From the NCBI GenBank assembly GCA_040756155.1, contig JBFLZU010000024.1, positions 7,880-48,812 on the forward strand: DNA of 40,933 nucleotides, written 5' to 3'. Of the stretch, positions 34,574 to 40,933 are shown piece after piece; within the stretch, counting starts at the first letter, position 1; each line of letters opens with the position of its first letter. A program made the translations under genes and the position numbers. The notes below the pieces were generated by a model, which was not told the origin of the DNA, did no database searches, and saw only the letters and a list, made by a program, of their open reading frames with translations. Source of the stretch: Nitrospirota bacterium (GTDB taxonomy: Bacteria > Nitrospirota > Thermodesulfovibrionia > JACRGW01 > JBFLZU01).

Positions 34574-34753
34574 CTACTGCAGCCTTTCGTTGCCCTTTAT
34601 TTTTCTTCCTTTCTTCCATGTATTTGGACAACTTTTAAAGTTAACACCAACAATCTCGTGGATTGCCCTGTCAATATCTTTCTTGTTATTCTTGGTTATC
34701 TCTATGCCTGTAGAACAAATATTATCCTTTATATGCCTGAAGTAGTAAGACAT
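34574..34753 (-). CDS. Small protein of unknown function (59 aa)
   Basis: The frame from ATG 34753 to TAG gives MSYYFRHIKDNICSTGIEIT at the start and ends with GVNFKSCPNTWKKGRKIKG in the second half. Basic and helical, with two cysteines (C12 in NICS and C42 in SCPNTW). Codon use looks natural and the order is helix, loop and VGVNFKSCPNTWK, which reads like a conserved small family, but I cannot name it. It lies 66 bp upstream of rubredoxin on the same strand. Confidence 0.6.
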   Translation of the reverse strand: MSYYFRHIKDNICSTGIEITKNNKKDIDRAIHEIVGVNFKSCPNTWKKGRKIKGNERLQ

Positions 34754-34811
34754 TTATCCACGATGATCTTAGTTAATGTCAAGCAAAACGTCCAAATGCC
34801 ATTTTATTAAC

Positions 34812-36500
34812 TTAGTCCACATTTTCCTTTTTATTTTTTATCGACTTGTCTTTTTGATATATTTTATACAATTTATCTTTGAACTCCTGAGCATTATTCC
34901 CATAAATATTTTCAAAAGCTTTACGATTTTTAGTAATCATCCCTTTTGTGTAGTAAAACATAAGCGACAGCTTCAAAGCTCTTAATAATTCTTTATCCCA
35001 TCTATCAGATATATACTGTCCATTGATATTATCGATAGGACGATAACGCATCGGATATGCTAATGCTCCCAATTTATTGATTTCATTGATCCTATAATAA
35101 AAATATTCTGGTGTGTCATGATTGTCATTAGAGTTGTATAAGACATAAACTCTAATATCCTTAAATCCATATTTTTGAGCTAATTCTATAGCCTTTTGTA
35201 TATATCCATCTTCTGAACTATTATCGAATGCAAGTCTTAATGGCTTGATTTTTATCTGACTCAATAGTTTTACTTTATCTTCATTAATTAATCTACAATC
35301 TAGCCCCTGATTAAAATCAATCTGTGTTATTCCTATTTTCCGAAATTTCATCAATCGTTTAACATCTTTTTCAAAGTTGGGTGATGCAAGCCAATTGTTA
35401 TCCCAAAATATTATTCCTGTTTTAGTAATATCTATATCTTCTACCCAGTTTTCTTTTACAATAAATTTAGGCTCGTGCTTTCTCACAGCACAGAAATGGC
35501 ATCTTCTGGGACATCCTCTAGTTGTAAAGGTAATCGAGTATGATAAGTTAGGAAACCAAGAATAGTCTGGAGAACAGTTTTCAGCACCTCGGAGTAGACC
35601 AACATGAGGCTCTATACCGGTCTTTTCCTTAATATATTCTGGTTTGAATGTTATAAATATATCTTCCACTAATTTTGTATATCCATATCTCCAATTTGGC
35701 AATATTAGAAGGGGGTCTATTCTCAAGCGTATCTTATATCCAACATCTTGACATTTTTTAGCAGCGGCCAATCTTTTTGTAGGTGATGGGCTTCCTATCT
35801 CATATTTCTGAGCAAATTCTTCAGCATTGAGGCTCCAAGAAAGAACAGTATTCTTAGTCATATTTGAATTCTCTCTTGCAATATTAATGAGATTATTTAC
35901 ATTATCACTTTTTGTGAGCATTAATAAGGTGGAATGTTCTAATTCATGAGTTTCAGCGAAGAAAGGGACGAGAATTTTGCTTAATTCTAAGTAATTATCA
36001 AATGATAAAGAATCAAGTTTTTCTCCACAATTGAAATCTGAACCTCGATTATTTAGAGACCATTCTTTTTTTACTGCATCTATTATGGCTTTTTTAAGCT
36101 CATCTAAGTTAACATTAATCTTAATGTAAGGGAAAACACCCCTATAGGTAATTTGCAGATAGCAATACATACACGAATAATAACATCCATTGTTTAATGG
36201 AGTTATGCAATAAAACCCTGGACATAAGCAATCGAGTTTATTTCTGAATCTTTCAACGAATTGATTTCGGCTTGCTGTTCCAATAACCAAAAGTTTTTTC
36301 GCAAGGTTTACAATACCAGCATTTTTATTATTTGTGTTAATCTTGGCAAATCTATATTCACGTTTTCGGATTGTGCTTGGGAGTTGATCAGGTATATATT
36401 CAATTTTTACATTTGGAAATTGAGAAATAATTTGCTTTGCCATCTTATCATTTTTGACTTTTTCATAAATAAAGATGCTATCTATATTAAAAGTGTTCAT
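34812..36500 (-). CDS. Tandem double radical SAM protein (SPL-like N-half)
   Basis: A 562-aa protein with two full CxxxCxxC 4Fe-4S motifs: C106/C110/C113 (NNGCYYSCMYCYLQ) and C330/C334/C337 (RGCPRRCHFCAVR). The first half (about 60-290) resembles spore photoproduct lyase: SRNQFVERF before the cluster, then LTKSDNVNNLI, SWSLNAEE and SPSPTKRLAAAKKCQDVGYKIRLRIDP. The second half (about 300-540) is a separate radical SAM domain with ITFTTRG, GIIFWDNNW and FNQGLDCRLI. The function is unknown; DNA, RNA or protein modification are all possible. The gene is markedly AT-rich and next to a toxin-antitoxin pair, suggesting transfer. Confidence 0.8.
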   Translation of the reverse strand: MNTFNIDSIFIYEKVKNDKMAKQIISQFPNVKIEYIPDQLPSTIRKREYRFAKINTNNKNAGIVNLAKKLLVIGTASRNQFVERFRNKLDCLCPGFYCITPLNNGCYYSCMYCYLQITYRGVFPYIKINVNLDELKKAIIDAVKKEWSLNNRGSDFNCGEKLDSLSFDNYLELSKILVPFFAETHELEHSTLLMLTKSDNVNNLINIARENSNMTKNTVLSWSLNAEEFAQKYEIGSPSPTKRLAAAKKCQDVGYKIRLRIDPLLILPNWRYGYTKLVEDIFITFKPEYIKEKTGIEPHVGLLRGAENCSPDYSWFPNLSYSITFTTRGCPRRCHFCAVRKHEPKFIVKENWVEDIDITKTGIIFWDNNWLASPNFEKDVKRLMKFRKIGITQIDFNQGLDCRLINEDKVKLLSQIKIKPLRLAFDNSSEDGYIQKAIELAQKYGFKDIRVYVLYNSNDNHDTPEYFYYRINEINKLGALAYPMRYRPIDNINGQYISDRWDKELLRALKLSLMFYYTKGMITKNRKAFENIYGNNAQEFKDKLYKIYQKDKSIKNKKENVD

Positions 36501-36543
36501 CGAGTTTTTTATATTTTGAATAGTTTTATCTAACCCCTTCCCA

Positions 36544-36978
36544 TTATTTAAAAGCCTTCTCTTTTAATTCATTTAATACTCTAAATTTATATCTTTCAAC
36601 TATCCTCCTATGATTTTTATTTAAAATTGGACTCATAAAAACTCTATCCGAATTTATCATTTCTTCAGCCAATAAAACATCGGCATAGAGTGATAGTCGT
36701 CTGATACATTCTCCAACACTCAAGCGATTCATCTCAACAAAAATTACACCCCAATGACCTTCCCCTTCTTGTGTCAGCGAATTTGCTATCTCAAGGAAAT
36801 GATGGTCGTGTGTAAAGATAACAGATTTCAGATTATTCGCATATCTGAAATGTTCGATATCTGAAGCACCAACCATTTCTTTTTCATTAGCAGAGAATGC
36901 TTCTACGCCACGCTTTCTTAGACCAGATGCAATCCTTATATCAACATTTTCATCGGTGTATATCTTTAATTTTGCCAA
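36544..36978 (-). CDS. DUF5615 PIN-like toxin
   Basis: A 144-aa protein with acidic residues typical of the PIN-like DUF5615 family: KIYTDENVDIRIASGLRKRGVEAF at the start and VIFTHDHHFLEIA in the middle. Such proteins are paired with DUF433 antitoxins and are thought to be RNases. The start overlaps the upstream DUF433 gene by 29 bp. It follows the usual order of antitoxin first. The C-terminus is lysine-rich (ERYKFRVLNELKEKAFK). Confidence 0.85.
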   Translation of the reverse strand: MAKLKIYTDENVDIRIASGLRKRGVEAFSANEKEMVGASDIEHFRYANNLKSVIFTHDHHFLEIANSLTQEGEGHWGVIFVEMNRLSVGECIRRLSLYADVLLAEEMINSDRVFMSPILNKNHRRIVERYKFRVLNELKEKAFK

Positions 36979-37282
36979 TCTTTTTCTCCAGAACCGATGG
37001 ATAAGCTTTTCTCATTGAATCTGCTTCTTTAATTGCACTTTTCCATTCCTTATCAATATCTGACTTGTGCTCGTAGTAGTATGACAAAGCGTCATGAACC
37101 TGTGAAAGGTTTAGGTGCGGAAGTGCAGTTATTATATCCTCAGGCGACATCCCCATAACTTCATATCTAATGGCTATGTCCAGAACTCGAATCCCTGTGC
37201 CGGCAATGATCGGTACTCCACCTCTAACCTTTTTATCTCTTGTAATATAAGGATGTTTAACCTGCTTCACTGCTAGGTTCAT
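36950..37282 (-). CDS. DUF433 antitoxin
   Basis: A 110-aa DUF433 protein with a small HTH-like domain: HPYITRDKKVRGGVPIIAGTGIRVLDIAIRYEVMGMSPEDII is the complete signature with GTPI-like GTGI. It neutralises the DUF5615 partner and may repress its own promoter. A GGAGG Shine-Dalgarno lies just upstream of ATG 37282. The C-terminal part (SIKEADSM-type helices) would contact the toxin. Confidence 0.87.
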   Translation of the reverse strand: MNLAVKQVKHPYITRDKKVRGGVPIIAGTGIRVLDIAIRYEVMGMSPEDIITALPHLNLSQVHDALSYYYEHKSDIDKEWKSAIKEADSMRKAYPSVLEKKIGKIKDIHR

Positions 37283-37317
37283 AAATACTCACCTCCTTTA
37301 ATATCCTCTCTGGTATT

Positions 37318-38031
37318 TTACTCGCCAGAGAACTTTTTCGCAACCATCGTCCTCTTTATTTCTGCTATTGCCTCAGTAGGACTAAGGTTTTTCGGGCAGA
37401 CCTCCTGACAGCTCATAATCGTATGACATCGCCAGATCCCGTGTAGTCCATCAACTATCTGAAGTCTTTCTCCCTTAACCCCATCTCTGCTGTCCTTGAG
37501 AAATCTATTTGCCTTCAATAGCGCTGCAGGACCAATGTATTTTTCATCTGTCCCAGTGACAGTGCAGGCACTAAAACACGAACCGCACAGTATACAGTCA
37601 ATCATATCATCAAGCCTTTTTCGTTCATCAGGGGTTTGTATCCTTTCCTTTTCAGGTGGAGGAGAACCAGCCATGAGGTATGGCTTCACTTCTCTGTAGC
37701 ACTGCCAGAACCTATCCATGTCAACAAAGAGGTCTCTTATCACAGAGAGGTGTCCAAGTGGCTGGATGGTTATAGTATTCTTCTTTATATCAAGCACCTG
37801 TGTCTCACAGGCAAGGCGATATTTACCATTAATATGCATGGCACACGAACCACAGACTGCTCCTCTACATGAAAACCTGAAGGCAAGAGAAGGATCGATA
37901 TTCTGCTGTATATAAAACAGCCCTTCGATAACCGTTGTCCCCCGCTTGACAGAGACATTAAAGGTATCAAAGTATGGTTTTTTATCTTTATCAGAATCAA
38001 ACCTGAAGACCTTGAAGGTTTTCACTATCAT
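37318..38031 (-). CDS. sdhB: Succinate dehydrogenase/fumarate reductase iron-sulfur subunit
   Basis: It links the flavin subunit to quinone through three iron-sulfur clusters. The start was set at ATG 38031, giving about 237 aa starting MIVKTFKVFRFDSDKD. The 2Fe-2S site is FRFSCRGAVCGSCAMHINGKYRLAC. The 4Fe-4S and 3Fe-4S ligands are in DCILCGSCFSACTV and MSCQEVCPKNLSPTEAI. The flavoprotein and membrane subunits are not on either side, so the gene is separated from them, and the direction (fumarate or succinate) cannot be told. It is divergent from nfo. Confidence 0.92.
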   Translation of the reverse strand: MIVKTFKVFRFDSDKDKKPYFDTFNVSVKRGTTVIEGLFYIQQNIDPSLAFRFSCRGAVCGSCAMHINGKYRLACETQVLDIKKNTITIQPLGHLSVIRDLFVDMDRFWQCYREVKPYLMAGSPPPEKERIQTPDERKRLDDMIDCILCGSCFSACTVTGTDEKYIGPAALLKANRFLKDSRDGVKGERLQIVDGLHGIWRCHTIMSCQEVCPKNLSPTEAIAEIKRTMVAKKFSGE

Positions 38032-38090
38032 TCTCCAAAAGAAATACCAGAAATCGTGCAAAGATGCAATAATTTTTTGTATATTATCTT

Positions 38091-38933
38091 ATGCGGCGAC
38101 TTGGATTTCAGACATCCATTGCAGGTGGCATACATAGAGCCATTGAGCGGGCAAGGGATTTAGGGTGCACCACTGTGCAGATATTTTCCCATAATCCAAG
38201 GGGCTGGACAGTTAAAGGCATCTCTGACACAGATACAGATGCATTTAAAAAGTTAAGAGAAAAATACAACATCACACCTGTATTCATACACACCTCTTAC
38301 CTGATAAATCTTGCATCGGTGAATAATACCCTCTTGAAAAAGTCAATAGATATGCTTGTTGTGGAGATGGAGAGGGCTGATGCAATAGGTGCAGAGTATG
38401 TAGTCATTCATACAGGAAGCTCATCTGGAGATAAGCCATCTGATGCAAGGAAGAGGGCTATAGAAGCGTTGAATGTAGTAGCAAGTAGAGGTTCATGGAA
38501 GGCAGGGCTTCTTATTGAAAATACTGCAGGAGAGCGAGGAGATATATCATCAAGCATCAAGGAGATGGCAGAGATAATAAATGCTGTAAAAGGCACCCTA
38601 ATCAGTGGGATATGCATAGATACCTGCCATGCCTTTTCAGCAGGCTATGACATCTCAAAGGATAACGGAATAGAAATGATAGCAAGAGAGATAAAAGAAC
38701 ACATTAGAATTGAAAACCTGAAACTTATCCACCTGAATGATTCAAAGGCAGGTTGTGGCTCTGGCATAGACAGGCATGAGCATATAGGAAAAGGAAAAAT
38801 CGGGATGAAAGGACTTGCGAGCTTTATAAACTACCCACCGTTCAAAGATATCCCCCTTATCCTCGAGACACCTAAGAAAACCGAGGACGACGACAGGATG
38901 AATCTTGAACGGGCGATGTCAATGCTGAGGTAA
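38091..38933 (+). CDS. nfo: Endonuclease IV (AP endonuclease)
   Basis: It cuts DNA 5' of abasic sites in base excision repair. The 280-aa TIM-barrel protein begins MRRLGFQTSIAGGIHRAIERA and has FSHNPRGW, VFIHTSYLINLAS, EYVVIHTGSS, LLIENTAG, ICIDTCHAFSAGYDI, LIHLNDSKAGCGSGIDRHEHIGKG and LILETPK, covering all three-zinc ligands. A -10-like TATATT/TATTAT sits 4-10 bases before ATG 38091 without a Shine-Dalgarno, again suggesting a leaderless mRNA. It shares a 59-bp divergent promoter region with sdhB. Confidence 0.97.
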   Translation: MRRLGFQTSIAGGIHRAIERARDLGCTTVQIFSHNPRGWTVKGISDTDTDAFKKLREKYNITPVFIHTSYLINLASVNNTLLKKSIDMLVVEMERADAIGAEYVVIHTGSSSGDKPSDARKRAIEALNVVASRGSWKAGLLIENTAGERGDISSSIKEMAEIINAVKGTLISGICIDTCHAFSAGYDISKDNGIEMIAREIKEHIRIENLKLIHLNDSKAGCGSGIDRHEHIGKGKIGMKGLASFINYPPFKDIPLILETPKKTEDDDRMNLERAMSMLR

Positions 38934-38952
38934 GGCTTAATGTTTACATTTT

Positions 38953-38973
38953 GCAAGTGGGTCTTCCACCTGC
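38953..38973 (+). terminator. Hairpin after nfo
   Basis: GCAAGTGG (38953-38960) and CCACCTGC (38966-38973) pair with one mismatch and are followed by ATTTT. It probably ends the nfo transcript. Confidence 0.5.
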
Positions 38974-39084
38974 ATTTTAAAAGATTAGCCTTAAGTCTAT
39001 CTATTCTAAGGGAAGTCAAACTCACGCAAGCCCCGTCCAAGCCCCGGATGAAGCATTGAAGGTTTTATGTATTAGAGAAAATCC

Positions 39085-40110
39085 TTATGAAACAAAATCA
39101 ATACTAACCAGTTTAAGCAGCAAAGGGTCATAAGGTGAGAGTTTTTCTTTCTCAATATATAGTTTACCCTCCAGAAATTCCGATATATCCTTCAGGAGCT
39201 TTTTCCAGCTTTTATGGTTATTTTTATAATTCCTCCAAACCGCCCTCAGATTTTGGAGTCTCTTTTTTGTAAGGCTGACTGACATGAGCTTTTCTTTTAT
39301 TTTCTCCCATCTTTCTTCCGCTTCTTTATCTTCCGGGAAGTCAAGAAGATACTCGTCCAACCTCAAATCTATTTCCCTTATAATGCTTGATATAAACTTC
39401 TTGCTCTTATCGCTGGTGAATTCTCCGAGTGTCGGGTCAACCGTTTCTCTTTGCTCTACTTCTTTATATATTTCTTCTATATCACGGATTATTTCTGCAT
39501 TTGCCTCATAAACCCTTTCGAAGAAATCAGGTATAACCCTTGTCTCCTCAGGAGAGCAGGCTATGTAATCAAGTATCTTTGTCTTGTTTTTTATCATTTC
39601 ACCTGTTATGAGGTCATATAGATACCAGAAGTGGAAATCGTCGCTGTACTTGTAGTAGAAAAAAATTCCTTTTGTTCCTCTCTTAAGCCCGCTGTGAATC
39701 CCAAAGGGAATAGATTCCAGTTCTTTTGCAGTCTTTGCCCTCAGGTAATCCATCAATGGCTGATAAAATTTTTCTCCACCTCCGAAGACCTCTTTCTCTA
39801 ATTCGTCAAAGATTGTTTCATCCTGCTCTCGTATTCTCCTTATAATCCCAAATACCTTGGGATTTACTTCCTCTCCAAGGACAGTGGTGTCAAGTCCCAC
39901 AGAGCTGTCAATATTTCTGATCTTATTCTGATTAAGGAACTTGACATGATTTGCCACGCTCTTTCTAAATGCCTCAACACTGCTTTCAAGTCTCTTTAAA
40001 AGAATAGTCCTGAAGATGCCATCCAGGGCTATCATTCTTCCTAAAGCCATCTCTTCTGCCTTTGAGAGTTTTTCCACCTTTTTATATTCAAGAATACGGT
40101 AGTAAGCCAT
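39085..40110 (-). pseudogene. Middle linker fragment of a SNF2/PLD-type helicase
   Basis: The 341-codon frame from ATG 40110 (TTG 40116 upstream) contains ILLKRLESSVEAFRKSVANHVKFL, the characteristic segment that lies between the two ATPase lobes of SNF2-type helicases with an N-terminal PLD domain. Walker A, DEAH and the helicase C-terminal motifs are all missing. The frame ends SPYDPLLLKLVSIDFVS, near where the second ATPase lobe should begin. With the PLD fragment 17 bp upstream, it looks like a gene that has lost both motor lobes. It could still be expressed as a small protein. Confidence 0.65.
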
Positions 40111-40126
40111 GGTCAATTTCTCACCG

Positions 40127-40582
40127 CTAGAGAAACGGCTTTAATTCAGTATTATGTGTTAAGCCTGAAGGAGTAAAATTTGATGAGCCAATAACAACGA
40201 GTTTGTCAAAGATATATGTTTTACCATGCAGGAATTCCTTATCATACAGCCTGACCTCTACATTCTCTTTATTGAGAAACCCTATGAATTCCTTAACAAG
40301 GCTATTCTTTTCCTTTGATAAGTCAAATCCTTCAACTTCTTCCCTTATCATCTTCAAGAGCACATCTCCGAGGGTTGTCTCACTCCTTATCTCCGGAGCC
40401 CTTCCAAGCAGAAGGCGAAAACCCTTGACGCCCTGAATATTCTTCTTTATTAAGGCGTATGCCTGGATGTTAAAAAAAGCTGTAGCGATGTCAAATCGAG
40501 TATCAGGAATTTCCTCAAGAACGCTGTTGAGGAAGGCTGACAGCTTTAACTCACTGTTATCTATGATTTTCTTTGGTATCAT
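40127..40582 (-). pseudogene. PLD-like nuclease domain, N-terminal part of a broken helicase gene
   Basis: A 151-aa phospholipase-D-like domain. The single HKD motif is LHGKTYIFDKLVVIGSSNFT at about residues 118-137, followed by SGLTHNTELK, the usual sequence in PLD-SNF2 helicases just before the motor. It stops at TAG shortly after. Such domains mostly serve as nuclease or DNA-binding modules of restriction-like helicases. Here it is probably the remnant of the same gene as the downstream linker fragment; a stand-alone PLD nuclease is the alternative. Confidence 0.7.
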
Positions 40583-40598
40583 AGCTTTAATTTAGTGC

Positions 40599-40629
40599 TT
40601 GACATCTATGCGTGTGCATGTCATATTAT
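40599..40629 (+). promoter_or_regulatory. Promoter of the structured small RNA
   Basis: TTGACA at 40599-40604 is followed by CATATT (40622-40627, 17-bp spacer) or TATTAT (40624-40629, 19-bp spacer). The predicted start point of 40634-40636 coincides with the first base of the RNA's closing stem. Confidence 0.65.
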
Positions 40630-40633
40630 AAAT

Positions 40634-40724
40634 GAGCGATAAGACCTGTGTAGGTTCCTCTGGTGTTCCCTTCCATAGGTTGGCTAAGCCAGGGGGCACG
40701 CACCTGCAGGGCACGCTCTTTTTT
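40634..40724 (+). ncRNA. Candidate structured small RNA, about 91 nt
   Basis: The RNA folds as one long rod. GAGCG (40634-40638) pairs with CGCUC (40714-40718). CCUG-UG-UAGGU (40645-40655) pairs with ACCUGCAGG (40702-40710). CCUCUGG (about 40657-40663) pairs with CCAGGGG (about 40689-40695). The apical loop is about 25 nt and can form a smaller UGGC/GCCA hairpin. Six U residues follow the closing stem (40719-40724), a factor-independent terminator. It does not show the GGAA/AGCA core of SRP RNA nor tRNA features. The family is unassigned. Confidence 0.62.
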
Positions 40725-40815
40725 ATGGCAAATAGATGTCATCATATTTGATCTTACCCTTAAAAACATTAAACCATTCTCTATCATTTTTTTCGTATTT
40801 ACGGAATATTGTCGA

Positions 40816-40907
40816 GTATCAGCGAAATTCCCCAGTTAGTATCAAAATAATTCCCCACCTGGTATCAGAATAATTCCCCAGTTAGTATCAAAGTAATTCC
40901 CCACTTT
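40816..40907. repeat. Four 23-bp tandem units, IS21-type end candidate
   Basis: Four units begin at 40816, 40839, 40862 and 40885, each starting GTATCA and containing AATTCCCCA, at an exact 23-bp period. Unit 1 differs most. The segment then runs into TTTTTCCACA. Reiterated binding sites near a terminus are typical of IS21-family elements. No transposase gene is in the window. From 40725 to 40815 I see no gene. Confidence 0.7.
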
Positions 40908-40933
40908 TTCCACAATAGTGATATAAGATTTCC

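Noticed and set aside
38980-39084. Remnant of the second helicase lobe downstream of the linker fragment
   Set aside because: No frame in this gap shows helicase motifs; all have early stops.
40634-40724. tRNA-Sec or SRP RNA identity for the small RNA
   Set aside because: No T-loop, no anticodon arm and no CCA for a tRNA. The SRP core (GGAA loop with the AGCA side) is absent in the transcribed strand.
40816-40907. Possible CRISPR array
   Set aside because: The units are contiguous, with no spacer sequence between repeats, and no cas genes are present.

Overview
The window comes from a moderately AT-rich, anaerobic-type bacterium. The gene set includes an AhbB/Lrp-type siroheme decarboxylase-like protein beside hemL, DsrE/DsrH-type sulfur relay proteins with an SQR-like flavoprotein, rubredoxin next to thioredoxin reductase, de novo cobalamin genes and atpZ/atpI. 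This would fit Nitrospirota (Thermodesulfovibrio-like) or a neighbouring sulfur-metabolising phylum. That placement is inferred from gene style only; no rRNA gene is present.

Layout. 0-4 kb: aroE and glnE converge on a perfect palindrome that holds both stop codons. 4-6.6 kb: a VapBC toxin-antitoxin pair and two Dpp/Opp/Nik-type ABC permeases without ATPase or binding-protein genes. 6.6-10.4 kb: the cobalamin genes cobQ, cbiB and cobD, each carrying low-complexity in-frame insertions. 10.3-12.8 kb: a sulfur operon on the minus strand, DsrE-like, DsrE-like, DsrH-like and SQR-like. Its first gene has an in-frame TGA exactly where DsrE proteins have the first Cys of a CxxC motif, followed by a SECIS-like hairpin, so it is probably a selenoprotein (UxxC). 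12.8-21.9 kb: a 9.1-kb block bounded by a 63-bp direct repeat (62/63 identical). Each repeat copy contains a perfect consensus sigma-70 promoter pointing left. The block holds LysR, a D-2-hydroxyacid dehydrogenase, an extended SDR, an OPA-type transporter, a Usp protein, a B12-type radical SAM enzyme, a GNAT-like protein, a transglutaminase-like protein and a small exported protein. It looks like an inserted or recombined accessory block.

22-34.5 kb: housekeeping genes. These are cysK; a minus-strand run ahbB-like, hemL, atpZ, atpI, metallo-beta-lactamase, gatB, fmdB-like and a TIM-barrel protein; a divergent deoxyhypusine-synthase-like gene with a ferredoxin; and a minus-strand run rubredoxin, trxB, pyk, gmhA and htrA. 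Rubredoxin and a 59-codon gene at 34574-34753 are short and easily missed. 34.8-37.3 kb: an AT-rich accessory patch with a protein carrying two radical SAM cysteine motifs and a DUF433/DUF5615 toxin-antitoxin pair. 37.3-38.9 kb: an isolated sdhB/frdB-like subunit and nfo. 39-40.6 kb: the PLD part and the middle linker of a SNF2-type helicase, apparently without either ATPase lobe. 40.6-40.9 kb: a probable structured small RNA with its own promoter and U-tract, then four exact 23-bp tandem units that resemble the transposase-binding repeats at an IS21-type insertion sequence end.

General points. Several first genes (aroE, cobQ, lysR, cysK, the DHS-like gene, nfo) have a -10-like box only a few bases before the ATG and no clear Shine-Dalgarno, suggesting leaderless or near-leaderless mRNAs. 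Genes inside operons have good Shine-Dalgarno sites or overlapping stop/start codons. A dispersed palindrome family (CCCCAAAAA...TTTTTGGGG) occurs between genes and inside a coding region.
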